A DNA stretch of 64,000 bases from Medicago truncatula (Eukaryota; Streptophyta; Magnoliopsida; Fabales; Fabaceae), in assembly GCF_003473485.1 (NCBI RefSeq), contig NC_053042.1, forward strand, positions 31,834,762-31,898,761, read 5' to 3'. Positions within the stretch are counted from its first letter, which is position 1. Each line of letters starts with the position of its first letter. The notes beneath the pieces are model-generated. The model searched no databases, had not been told where the DNA came from, and was given only the letters and a program-made list of their open reading frames with translations. The position numbers were made by a program, and so were the translations under genes. Shown here one piece after another: positions 11,406 through 21,161 of this stretch.

Positions 11406-11455
11406 CTTTTACAGTAGTTGTTGTGTTTTCTCTTAAAAAAGAACAACAACTACCG
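11406..11455. repeat. Short hairpin
   Basis: Arms CTTTTACAGTAGTTGTTGT and ACAACAACTACCGTAAAAG face each other across about 17 bases with one mismatch. This could be a tiny foldback relic; an RNA role is not supported by anything else here. Confidence 0.5.
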
Positions 11456-11866
11456 TAAAAGTTATGTTTTATCCAACAAGCACGTAAAATAGTTTTGCAT
11501 TATGCATACATATCTTTTTTATCATTAGATCAATAAATCACATCATATCTCATTTTATTTAATCATGAAATTTATTGATCCAATGGTGGAAACTAACTTA
11601 TGCAAGATATAAAATTTGTCTCGCTTGTGAACCATAAAATTGACCTAAAATTAATAAACTTTGTCCTCTTTGTGCACCATAGATATGTTTCTTAGCCAAT
11701 CTTCTTTTCTTTTTTTTTTGGTACAAGAGAGGGCAAAGCCCATTCTTAACCAATCTATTTTATGCAAATAAAGATGTGCGTGTTTGTCATGATAAATTCA
11801 TTTGAATTAAACATGCTTAAAAAAACTAAGGTTATGGTTGAATTGTGTATTTAATTTGAAGTTCTA

Positions 11867-12162
11867 AGTTCATATTTTGATTGTCAGCTAGTTGTGAATT
11901 CAGTCCTTAATAATAGCTCCTATGTGAATGAACTAGGAAGTTTACCCTCTAATTGTAGGACGTTACTTTTATCTAATCTTAGTTATGCTCTAGCTTATAT
12001 TAGGAGACAAGCTAATAGAGTCGCTCATAACATTGCTCGAGCGTCTATATTACATTGTAGTCCCAGTCTTTTCTTTCATCCTCCCTATTGTATTGACTCT
12101 ATTATTTTTGATGAAATGAAATGAGTTATCTTTCCCTCGAAAAAAAAAAGTTCATATTTTGA
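11867..12162 (+). mobile_element. 5'-truncated LINE with 14-bp target duplication
   Basis: The insert (11,881-12,148) is flanked by AGTTCATATTTTGA at 11,867-11,880 and 12,149-12,162, and ends in a run of A's. A frame at 11,894-12,124 encodes the C-terminal end of an RNase H-like domain as found in plant L1-type elements (IRRQANRVAHNIARAS, then PPYCIDSIIFDEM). This has the full signature of target-primed insertion: 5' truncation, poly-A tail and long target duplication. It landed in a duplicated SAUR 3' flank. Confidence 0.85.
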
Positions 12163-12168
12163 CATATA

Positions 12169-12869
12169 TCTATATTTATATTATATATAAATAAAATAAC
12201 CCCGTTCATCTTTTTTGGGTTATTTTCGATACCAGAAGTAACAAGTAGATATGAATAAATGTCATCAATTTTTGATACCACATGTAACAAATAGATAGGA
12301 ATAAATTTAAATATTAAAAAAAATGTAACAAACACGATATGAGTATGTATATGTCTGGTTGTTTTTTCTTTATCATTTAAAATGTGTAACAAACTAGATA
12401 AATATATTCATACTTAATTTTTTATGGAGAAAACTTAGGTATAATTCCTTATGTGCTTTTCGTATGGTTCTTAACTAAATTCACTGTGATTTCCTCAATC
12501 CATAATTTTCTCAAAGTTTGTTATATCCAAAAAAAATATGTATTTTTAGTTAAGAACCATACGAAAAGCACCTAAGGAATTGTACATAAGTTTTCTCCAT
12601 TTTTTATTATCCCAATTATACTCCTAAACAACTTTTCCTATAAAGATAGTTGTTGGTGTCATTAAAAAAAGAACTTAGATTATATTTCTTTGTTATATTG
12701 TTGGTGTCATTGAAATATATAATCATGGTTAGTTTGATTTGTTATAAAATGAAAGCAACAAACATTGATATTTTTAGTTTTAATCAAAATTTCATAAAAA
12801 AAAAACACCGTTCATAATCTTCAAACATTAGCAAAATAAAAAGAGCAAAAAGACGGGCACGTCGCTAGT
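12169..12869 (+). mobile_element. Helitron-like non-autonomous element
   Basis: Begins TCTATATTTATATTA and ends GACGGGCACGTCGCTAGT (12,852-12,869), that is a 5' TC and a 3' CTAGT preceded by a small GACG/CGTC hairpin. Flanks are ...ATA and TTAAAATATA... with no target duplication. The related SAUR unit at about 16,605-16,640 shows the sequence without the insert, consistent with insertion between A and T. No helicase is present. A MULE-type MITE is nested inside (12,426-12,598). Confidence 0.5.
12417..12607. mobile_element. MULE-type MITE, family M1, copy 1
   Basis: A 173-bp element (12,426-12,598) with about 54-base inverted arms (GGAGAAAACTTA...TTAACTAAA and the reverse). It is flanked by the perfect 9-bp duplication ATTTTTTAT (12,417-12,425 and 12,599-12,607). 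A 9-bp duplication points to Mutator-like mobilisation. Copy 2 is at 14,473-14,644. Confidence 0.85.
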
Positions 12870-13305
12870 TTAAAATATATAAAAAAATAACAAAATAGAT
12901 GATCATGTATAACATTTCAATCAAAATGAACTTATTTTTACAAACATTTTATAACTTTTTTAATTTAGAAATAAAAATTAATTTTATCTAATTGTTTGTT
13001 TTACGAGTTTTTTATATATATATATTAGTGAAAACGTGCCCGTCTTTCCATTTTTTTACTGCGTTAAAGTTTGAAAATTATGAACGGTGTCTTTCTATGA
13101 AATTTTGATTTTGATTAAAAATATAAATATAAACGATTGTTGCTTTCAAGTTATAACAAACCAAATTAACTTTTGTTTATCTATTTCAATGACACAACAA
13201 TATAACAAAAAAAAATATATATAATCTAAATTCTTGTCTTTTTAATGACATCAACAACAATCGTTGTTATAGAAAAATTGTTTTAGACTATATTTGGGAT
13301 AATAA
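12605..13305. repeat. Long inverted pair of related repeat arms
   Basis: The stretch 12,605-12,862 (ATTATCCCAATTATA ... AAAGACGGGCACG) recurs inverted at 13,035-13,305. The intervening 12,870-13,020 matches ordinary unit sequence at 16,620-16,770, so two related elements appear to have inserted on opposite strands on either side of it. The left arm is the 3' half of the Helitron-like element. Relatives occur near 57,715-57,992. Confidence 0.65.
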
Positions 13306-13739
13306 AAATGTCAGCCCAAAATCAGGGGAGAATTCGGTACTCACCGAGGGTGTGCATCTGACCCTGAACTTTTAAAATTTTCACCAGTATCCCTGTTTTT
13401 TTGTTGCACTTTGCACACCCTAAAAAAAATTATTTGCACCTTAGACCCATTAGAGCCCAAGTCTCAAAACTACTCTGATAATCCACTTTCACACTTCTCT
13501 CTAACTTCTTGCTCTATATTAATTTCTCTCCTCTCCACTTTAACAAATACAAGCAGAATATCCACCATAACACCACCACCACAGCTCCGCCGGTGGCTGA
13601 GATGCGCCACCACCACACATACTCCGACAGTCTCTCTCTCTCTCTTTCTCACACTCGCTACAACTCGTGAACTCTTCTCTCACTCAATCTTCTTTGCAAC
13701 TCGCGACCTATCTCTCTTCTCTGCAACTGTTTTACGGAG
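13306..13739. other. Spacer before hAT relic, no gene
   Basis: A CT-rich, UTR-like stretch (13,490-13,740). The 121-codon frame at 13,411-13,776 is low in complexity and unlike any protein I recognise. It may be the leader of the transposase relic that follows. Confidence 0.35.
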
Positions 13740-13789
13740 ACGAATACTCAGTTGCTCATTTGTATGGCTTGTTTGAGTCTAAGAAACTT

Positions 13790-14215
13790 GTTTTCTTCTT
13801 TTGACAAGGAAAAATTGATTGAATTTGCAAAGTTTTATCCGCAAGAATTTCTCACACTAGTTTGTCGTGGCTTGATAATCAACTTGAGACTTATATCATT
13901 GATATGCACAACAATATTAAATTTGCATCTTTGAAAGGAATTAGTGATCTTTCAAAAAAGTTGGTTGAAACTGGAAAGCATGTTGTTTTTCCACTAGTAT
14001 ACCGGCTTTTGAAGTTAGCGATGATTTTGCATGTTGCTACCGCAACCGTCTAGCGATCCTTTTCGGCTATGAAGATTGTGACAAGTAGATTACGTAATCG
14101 AATGGGGGAATGACTAGATGAATGATTGTCTGGTGACTTATATTGAAAGGGATATCATGAAGGACATTGATGATGAGTTGATTATTTAGCAAGGCGTAAA
14201 GGACACTTATAGAGC
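13790..14215 (+). pseudogene. hAT transposase relic (C-terminal part)
   Basis: Pieces resemble the C-terminal region of TTF-type zinc-finger/hAT transposases: FDKEKLIEFAKFYPQEF, then LSKKLVETGKHVVFPLVYRL, then LLKLAMILHVATATV followed by a RSFSAMKIVTSRLRNRMG-like stretch (the hAT dimerisation region). The reading frame is interrupted: the dimerisation motif is broken by a stop right after ATATV, and further stops follow. No hAT inverted ends or 8-bp duplication were found. This is a dead coding fragment. Confidence 0.75.
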
Positions 14216-14394
14216 CTATATGTATTTTTTTTTTTTTAAGGTTACATGTAAATCTTTTAATTTTGATATATTGTACATTGAGTACAATGTTGCATTTTGA
14301 GTATGTTACTTTTATATGCATGATTACAATTATTATTATTAAAGTTTTATATTTTGCATCCCCTGACCTAGGGTCCTGGTTACATCATTGCCCA

Positions 14395-14395
<1 letters not shown>

Positions 14396-14426
<31 letters not shown>
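14396..14426. repeat. (AT)n/(AC)n microsatellite
   Basis: An alternating TA run followed by ACACACAC. Simple sequence only. Confidence 0.9.
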
Positions 14427-14463
14427 GTGGTCTAGTTTGTTGCACTTTTTAAAGCATGAAAGA

Positions 14464-14653
14464 AAGAAAAAATGAAAAAACTTAGATACAATTCCTTATG
14501 TGCTTTTTGTATGGTTCTTAACTAAATTCACTGTGATTTCCTCAATCCATAATTTTCTCAAAGTTTGTTATATCCAAAAAAATATGTATTTTTAGTTAAG
14601 AACCATACGAAAAACACCTAAGGAATTGTACATAAGTTTTCTCCAAGAAAAAA
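14464..14653. mobile_element. MULE-type MITE, family M1, copy 2
   Basis: A 172-bp element (14,473-14,644) nearly identical to 12,426-12,598. It is flanked by its own perfect 9-bp duplication AAGAAAAAA (14,464-14,472 and 14,645-14,653). This confirms an independent insertion of the same family 2 kb away. Confidence 0.85.
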
Positions 14654-14929
14654 TTGGACATATATTCATATTCTGTTTGTTACATTTTTTTTAATTTTGA
14701 ATTCACTTCCATAAATTATCTTTTTTATAGAAAAAAAAATTGATATATCCTGGACAATAAAGATTGAATTTGTTACATTTTTTTTTAATATTTTAATTTA
14801 CTCTTATTTATTTGTTATGTGTTATTTGCATTTAAAGTTGAGGGTAATTTAGAAAATAGAAAAGTCAATAAAAAAATCGAAATGAAATATTTTCTTTATA
14901 TATAGTATATAATAGTCTTGATGAGGATC

Positions 14930-15510
14930 ACATGAAAGAATAGAACATTTATGAAATTCAGCAGTAAAACGGATAATAGTGTGATTTGTTTACATCAAGA
15001 TTAATAATTATGAGAAACATACACAAGCATCAGATTGATGGTTTGGTTTTTGTGACGGTGTGTATATGAGAAAGATAAATTTAACTTTTTTTATAGACAA
15101 ATAAATAGACACGTACCGGTGACTTAGCCCGTTTGTTTGACTCTTTGTTTTTCTTAACAAGGATATTTGTGTGTATAAGAAATAACCATTTTCATAAGTT
15201 TTAGAAGTTTTACAATTACTTAGAATTTGGTGGACGTCCCTAGAAGCTCACATGTGAAGGGAAACTCAAGATATCGAATCAAGAAGAAGATGTCGATCAA
15301 GGTGTGACAATAGTTGGTTGTCTAGTACTCGTGATGTGGATATATCATAGTGAAGCTTATCCATTGGCAAATCAACTAGTTCTTTGTGTTGAGATTATGA
15401 GAGGAAGTCCTCAAATACAAATATCAATTGAACATGGTTCTCTTCGCAAACATTGTGAAAATACTTGGAATCACCTTGACAAAACGAAATATCTTATAGA
15501 AGTGATAGAT
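14930..15510. repeat. Duplicated block B, copy 1 (partner 17,840-18,480)
   Basis: Shares ACATTTATGAAATTCAG, GAGAAAGATAAATTTAAC and CTCACATGTGAAGGGAAACT, in the same order and strand, with 17,840-18,480. A 70-codon frame at 15,304-15,516 is not kept open in the partner, so it is not treated as a gene. Copy 1 leads into SAUR unit 3; copy 2 leads into no SAUR gene. Confidence 0.8.
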
Positions 15511-15714
15511 ACTTAAATTATTTAGGTATGTGGTTAGAGATTTGATTTATGATCAATATATGAAGAAAGAAAAATAAAACATATATATATATCGAAGGAT
15601 GTCAATTTAAAAATATCTCATTTTTCTCGTTAAATTAGTCTCTACAGTTATGCAAATGTATACTTTAGTTTACCAAAAATAAAAACATATAATCATAAAG
15701 TAAGAGAATTCGAT

Positions 15715-15835
15715 ATATCTATGGACAACAAATCCTTGGCCCTCCTTTCAAATAAGAGCTTTTAGGTTAAAGAGATGGAAGTAATAGACCTATCATATAG
15801 TGGCATAAATGAGTGCAGTGTACAGGGCTAGACCC
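15715..15835 (+). promoter_or_regulatory. Conserved SAUR upstream block, unit 3
   Basis: ATGGACAACAAATCCTTGGCC, then AATAAGAGCTTTTAGG, GAGATGGAAGTAAT and AGACCTATCATATA, ending with GTGTACAGGGCTAGACCCAC. It is a single copy of what is amplified fivefold in unit 2. Confidence 0.65.
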
Positions 15836-15857
15836 ACACGTATGTGTTCTCAATTAG

Positions 15858-15865
15858 TATATAAA
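15858..15865 (+). promoter_or_regulatory. TATA box of SAUR gene 3
   Basis: TATATAAA followed by AAGCCACACTCTA, 114 bases before the ATG and equivalent to the gene 2 box. Confidence 0.65.
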
Positions 15866-15971
15866 AAGCCACACTCTAAACATAATATTATATTGCAATC
15901 CCTTAACAATTCAGATTCTACCTTGTCAATAGTTCTCTAATTAATCACTATTAACTCTTTCAATATTCAAG

Positions 15972-16292
15972 ATGCTTAGTTCTTTTGTTGGTAAAGCACA
16001 AAAGAGTTTATCAGTCTTTGTACCCAGAAAGCATGCATTGAGCTACTGGAATGAAGATCATGCCACAACTGGGGTTGCCGATGATGTCATGAAAGGTTAC
16101 TTTGCTGTTCTTGCAAAGAAGGGTGTAGAAACTAGAAGGTTTATTGTTGGGTTAGATTACTTAACTGATCCTGCTTTTTTGGGATTGCTTGATGATGCTT
16201 GGGAGGAGTATGGTTTTAGACAGAAGGGAACTCTTGTTGTTCCGTGTCGGCCGATAGAATTACAGAATATTTTAGATGGTCGGAAAATATAG
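15972..16292 (+). CDS. SAUR: SAUR family auxin-responsive protein (gene 3)
   Basis: Intronless 106-residue SAUR protein, closest to gene 2. The Auxin_inducible domain spans about residues 35-102 with GYFAVLAKKG, RRFIVGLDYLTDPAFLGLLD, DAWEEYGFRQKGTLVVPCRP and LQNILDG. The start codon follows TTCAAG as in genes 1 and 2. The reading frame is complete and keeps every residue shared by the group. Role as for gene 1; its promoter has one copy of the conserved block, so it is the natural comparison for the repeat-bearing gene 2. Confidence 0.95.
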   Translation: MLSSFVGKAQKSLSVFVPRKHALSYWNEDHATTGVADDVMKGYFAVLAKKGVETRRFIVGLDYLTDPAFLGLLDDAWEEYGFRQKGTLVVPCRPIELQNILDGRKI

Positions 16293-16923
16293 AGAAGCTA
16301 CCCAACACGAAAATTAAGATGAATGAAAGGATCATATTCCGGAGTCAAGATCCTCTTCATTTTTGTAAGGAAATGAATGATTCCATTTATGAGAAGAAGA
16401 AGAACAACTACTATAGGGTCTAGGAATATCAAAGATATTGTTTGTCTAATTTATTTTCAAGTTTCATATATAATTTAAAAATTGTTGCACCAATAAGATA
16501 TGAGTGCATCTACGCGTTTGTGATATAAATTAATTGGAATCAAACTTGCTTAAGAAATTAAGGTTATGCTTTGATTGAGTATTTAATTTGAAGTTCTAAG
16601 TCCATATTGATATAAAAATATATTTAAAATTAAAAGAATAACAAAATAGATGACCATGTATAACATTTCAATCAAAATTAATCTATTTTTTTACAAACAT
16701 TTTATAACTTTTTTTTAATTAGAAAAGATATTTTGATTTTTTTTAATTGTTTGTTTTATGTCTTTATTTATATTTCACATATACAACGTTTTTTTTTTTT
16801 TTTTTGACAAATTTCACATATACAAAGTTGATCATAGAAATATAAAAAATGTTATGATTCAAATTATAGCATTTGAGGAAATAAACTCCAATAACCGAAT
16901 TGATTGAGGTAAATGGATATGTA
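16293..16923. other. 3' flank of SAUR gene 3
   Basis: No gene. Holds the shared TCTAGGAATATCAAAGATATT block (about 16,428) and, at about 16,605-16,770, the sequence that in unit 2 is split by the Helitron-like element and flanks the foldback arms. Confidence 0.6.
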
Positions 16924-17568
16924 TAAAATCAAGAGTAAATTATACTCCCCTCCTCTCAAAGATGCTTGAATTACACTCCCCTCCCCTCTTATGTTAAAAT
17001 ATATATACACTCCCCTCCCTTGTAAAGTAAAATTTATACTCCTCTCCCTTATAAGATGCTTGAATTACAACCCCCTCCCTTAATAATTAAATATGATACA
17101 CACTTTAATATATTTAACATAAATAAATATTTTTATGATATATTTTAATTTTGATCCACCATTTAAGAAAAAATAATTCATTTATTTATAATTTAAATGT
17201 CCATAATAATTAAATTTAAATATTTTGCTGTTGATTTTATAATTTAGAGTATAAAATTAACTTTTAAATAACCCTATTATATTAAAATAGACATGTAATA
17301 CAATTTTTTTTCGAAGTGTGTTAGATTATTATTATTTTTGCTAGATTATTAGAAATAAAAAATAATTATTGAGGGAGTAAAGTGTAGATTTTAACCATAA
17401 GAGGGGAGAGAAATGTAATTCAAGCTTCTCTTAGGGGAGGGGGGTGAAAAGTTTTCAAATTTGTTTTGAATAAGAGGGGAGGGAATTGTATATTTTAACA
17501 TAAGAGGGGAGGGGAGTGTAATTCAAGCATCTAAGAGAGGAGGGAAGTGTAATTTACTCTAAAATCAA
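16924..17568. mobile_element. MULE-type foldback element, 9-bp target duplication
   Basis: Element 16,933-17,559 (627 bp) starts GAGTAAATTATACTCCCCTC and ends with its inverse (GTGTAATTTACTC). It is flanked by a perfect 9-bp duplication TAAAATCAA at 16,924-16,932 and 17,560-17,568. Arms of about 150 bp are built from repeated ACTCCCCTCCC / GGGAGGGGAGTGT motifs. The centre is AT-rich and non-coding. Confidence 0.85.
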
Positions 17569-17839
17569 TGAAGCTTGAATATGCATTTTGCTTAAGTTCT
17601 TCTTCCCTTTCTATTGCTATTTCATCTTAGGTATTCTCCAATAGAGTAATGATCTTAAGCACTTGTGCTTAAGTTCTTCTTCTTCTTTCCTTTAATTTCA
17701 TCTTTTCCATGAACTGATTATGTACTAGGATATCAATTGTACTCTTATTCCTAATCAATACAACTTCCAAATTTCCTTGATCTATTTCAAATGATTATGA
17801 TTTTATTGATAGTGCTACCCTTATACAAAACATTATCAC
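17569..17839. other. Short spacer, no gene
   Basis: Contains a local direct repeat of TTGCTTAAGTTCTTCTTC-like sequence. Nothing else recognised. Confidence 0.4.
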
Positions 17840-18480
17840 ATGAATGAACTCGAACATTTATGAAATTCAGAGGTGAAAATGAAAAATAGTAGTGGTAATT
17901 TTTTATCAAAATTAATAACTATGTAAAACATACATCAAGCTTCAAATGTGTAGTCGTTTGGTTTTGTGGCGACGTATATTTGAGAAAGATAAATTTAACC
18001 GTGTAAATCTTATTATGTTAATTGTTATGTTAATCAAATTAAATTGATAAACAAATTAGATACTGAGCTTATAGAGAAAATTAGATATTGAGCTTATGAT
18101 GACCTAGCTGGTTGTTTTTTTTTAAACAAAATATTTGTGCCTAAAAATAAAAACCACTTTCATAATTTATGGAAGTTTTAGTAATTAGAAGTTGGTGGAC
18201 ATCCCTATAAGGCTCACATGTGAAGGGAAACTCAAGATATCGAATCAAGACGAAGATGTCGATCAAGGAGTGACAATAGTACTCGTGATGTTGATATATC
18301 ATAGCTAAACTCATCCATTTGCAAATCAACTAGTTCTTTGTGTTAAGATTATGAGAGGAAGTTCTCAAATACAAATATGAATTGAACATGGTTTGTCACT
18401 CACAGATCATACTGCAACATTCATCTCACATAAATTCTCTTCGCAAACATTGTGAAAATACTTGTAATCACGTTGACAAA
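17840..18480. repeat. Duplicated block B, copy 2 (ghost SAUR upstream)
   Basis: Collinear with 14,930-15,510 but followed by unrelated repeats and an F-box relic instead of a SAUR gene. It is either a truncated duplication or a unit that lost its gene. Confidence 0.8.
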
Positions 18481-18919
18481 ACGAAATAATAAAAGGGTTA
18501 AATTATTTTTTGTCTTTATAAATATATAAACTTTTTATTTTAGTCTCTTTAAAAACTTGTTTGACTTTTAATCACAAAAGTTTTTCATCCCCATTTTTTG
18601 TCCTACATTTTTAGTACATGTCTAACTTTCATATCTTTTAATGAAAATTTTTAGAAATGGGTAGAATATCATGACAATAGTTTCCAAAATAAATTAGAAT
18701 TTTTTAATAAAATACGAATATTTTTGTTTTTTGTGTCTAAAAATTTATATTTAATTCATATTTTGATAAAAATTTCAAAAAAAAATTGGAAGAGATTGTC
18801 ATAATATTCTACGCATTTCAAAAAAAAATCATTAAAAAATATAAATGATAGACATGAGTTGACTAAAAAGTAGTGATGAAAACTTTTCAGGAGTTTGTTG
18901 CAAGATTGAAGTAAAATGA

Positions 18920-19222
18920 TACTCCCTCCGTCCCATTTTAACTAAGTCATTGGCTCATTTCACATTTATATATTAAGTAAAAGTATATAAGTGAAAGAGA
19001 GAGAAAAATGCGTTTGAGTGTCCTTGTCAACTATTGGTGCATTCTTCTTTATCATAAATGCAAAGTAGAATATATTGAATTGAGAGTGGTGAAGGTTGTA
19101 TTAATTAGTATTATAATTGGAAGAAAAAAATAATAATTAATATTGTATTGAAAAGTGAAATGGATCAATTTATTTGGACAATATTTTTTTTGTAAATTAC
19201 TCGGTTACTATGGGAGGGAGTA
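18920..19222. mobile_element. Stowaway-type MITE
   Basis: Starts CTCCCTCCGTCCC and ends GGGAGGGAG, flanked by TA on both sides (18,920-18,921 and 19,221-19,222). About 300 bp, AT-rich, without coding capacity. Typical of Tc1/mariner-derived Stowaway elements. Confidence 0.85.
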
Positions 19223-19483
19223 TGTATTAATAATTTTGAGGAGTTGACTAAAAAGTAGACATAATTTAACAATATTATTAAATTATTTAAGATTATTATG
19301 ATAAATGTTGTTGACTGTGTTCCTAAAAAAAAAAGTGTAGTTGACTTTTACCATAGATAAATTAATAATTAATATATTATTTTATTTAAGCTATTATTTA
19401 AAGGGTGCTCTGAATAAACGTTTAGAAATAATACCCTTAGTATAAACAAAAGTTGATGTGATAAGAGTTGTGATCCAAGTCTA

Positions 19484-19897
19484 ATGAGTGATGATCCAAT
19501 GAGTGACGCCATTTTGACTCAATTGGTGGTTGAAACCACCGCCAATAGCATGTCACCCGTTTTGCCAGATGAATTGATCGAAGAGATACTCATGAAGGTT
19601 CCTATGAGACCTCTCATACGAATGAAGTGTGTGTGCAAATCGTGGCAAGCCCTAATCTCCAATCCACGATTTGCAATCTACCATCTTCTACTTACTGGTC
19701 TCTACCATGAGGACTAATAAATAAGCATCAAAATCACATCTTACCCGTTGAACTATTTTTGAAAAATCAATCAATCCTTGTTATATTTGTTAGCTAGCCT
19801 CAGCATGAGACACTATTATTGTATTCTTGATTCCTGTAATGGGTTGTTGTTTCTTTATGATACTAATAATCAATATAATTTCAAGTTGGTCTTTTAA
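19484..19897 (+). pseudogene. F-box protein gene, truncated
   Basis: An open stretch of 77 codons encodes an N-terminal F-box: LPDELIEEILMKVPMRPLIRMKCVCKSWQALISNPRFA at about residues 27-64, matching the F-box core that binds SKP1 in SCF ubiquitin ligases. The frame then meets stops, but in the same frame further downstream a RHYYCILDSCNGLLFLYD-like stretch remains (about 19,808-19,861), typical of the first part of the F-box-associated interaction domain. The remaining 250 or so residues expected of this family are absent. Either a dead gene or, less likely, a short F-box-only peptide. Confidence 0.8.
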
Positions 19898-20870
19898 TGT
19901 TAAATTGAAGTATGCTATATTTTAATAATTTTATAAAATATTAGAATACTTGAACATAATTAAGTTGATATCAAGTAAAGTGACAAAAATTCAAATTTAA
20001 TCCTACAAAAGTTTATAGCTTTTCGTGCGGCAGATTTTGCATCGAATTATAATTTTGAAGAGTGAAAAACTCATTTTAAGAGGGAGAAAAGTTAAATTAT
20101 AATTTAACTTTAATACAATACTTTTTTTTGGTAAGGAGCAACTTATTTACATATTTTGAGAAAAAAGGGTGTTATTTTTACATAAAAAATTTGAAATTAT
20201 ATTTGATACCGTATAAAAATACATCATGTATGACAATTGATTTGACTTACGGTGAGATAAAAAAAACCTACACAAATATATGTACTACTTCTAAAGATAT
20301 TTGACTTTTATATGTACTACTTCTAACATTCAATAAATGAATTATAGAATTTCAAAAAAAATTATCTGAATTTTTTTCGATTTTTTTAATTTTTGAAAAT
20401 TAATTTTTAGAATTTTTAAATTGTTGGAAGATAGTGCGAAGAAAAATCTAGTGTTGAGAGAGCATGTTAAGAATATGTTCTTCTCTTAATCTAATCATTG
20501 ATCCAACTTTCCCATGTTGGAAAAGAATTAACATTTTTCATGTGATGGAATTTTCACTTCATCTTCTTTTATATTGTCGTTTTTCATAAGATGCTTGGTA
20601 AAAGGTGCTTGGATGGTTGATATAAGGTATACCAATTTTATTGATTATTTTTTATCTCTTATGCAGCCCTTATTGAGCCAAGAAGCGGTAAGAATATCAA
20701 AATTAGGTTGATGCTAATTTGGCACTTTTCTTTGGGTGGTGTAGAAAGCTATGAATGAGAGATTGGACAACAAGGGAATCGAGTCACTTAAATATGTGGT
20801 GAATAAAATCAAGGAGATGGGATAGTTTTGGTCCATGGGTAGACTAGTCAGGAGTCCCTATATTTTTATA
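19898..20870. other. AT-rich spacer, no gene
   Basis: No protein-like frame and no clear element ends. Short direct repeat of TATGTACTACTTCTAA near 20,279-20,325. Confidence 0.4.
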
Positions 20871-21041
20871 GAGAAATGTTAACTAGTGTTCCCGTGGCAC
20901 ACTAATTAAGAACTTTTAATTTTTTATAAAAGTTTGTGTAATAAATTGTATTGAAAATTGAAACTTTTGATATTTTTAAATAATAATTATTTAATTTAGA
21001 ATGCTTAAAGAGTTTCTCGGAAGCTCTCGTTAACATGACCC
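20871..21041. mobile_element. MITE, GGGTCTTGTTAAC family (copy 2)
   Basis: Starts GAGAAATGTTAACTAGTG and ends CTCGTTAACATGACCC, an imperfect inverse of the start. AT-rich interior, about 171 bp. Flanks are T-rich and compatible with a target duplication but not decisive. Confidence 0.55.
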
Positions 21042-21161
21042 ATTTTTTTAATAGTGTTAGGACTTCATGGGAAGACTAGCGACAATGTAACTTGTTTTTG
21101 TGAAGACAAAATTTAGGAAGTCATTTCTGTCTTGGTCGTCGTTAATCTAGATACTGGTTAT

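Larger units (their letters stand above)
10484..11740. mobile_element. Composite insertion with CACTA-like end
   Basis: Starts CTACTAGAAACTCC followed by CTGCGGAATT-type subterminal motifs up to about 10,740, similar to 6430-6530. It interrupts a duplicated SAUR 3' flank that resumes near 11,740. No transposase is visible. The right boundary is uncertain, and a separate foldback MITE is nested at 10,854-10,984. Confidence 0.4.

Noticed and set aside
13411-13776. 121-codon frame rich in Thr/Ser/Leu
   Set aside because: Low-complexity CT-rich DNA before a dead hAT transposase; no domain pattern.
15304-15516. 70-codon frame (MTIVGCLVLVMWIYH...) as a gene
   Set aside because: The duplicated copy at about 18,260-18,480 does not keep the frame open, so there is no sign of selection on protein.
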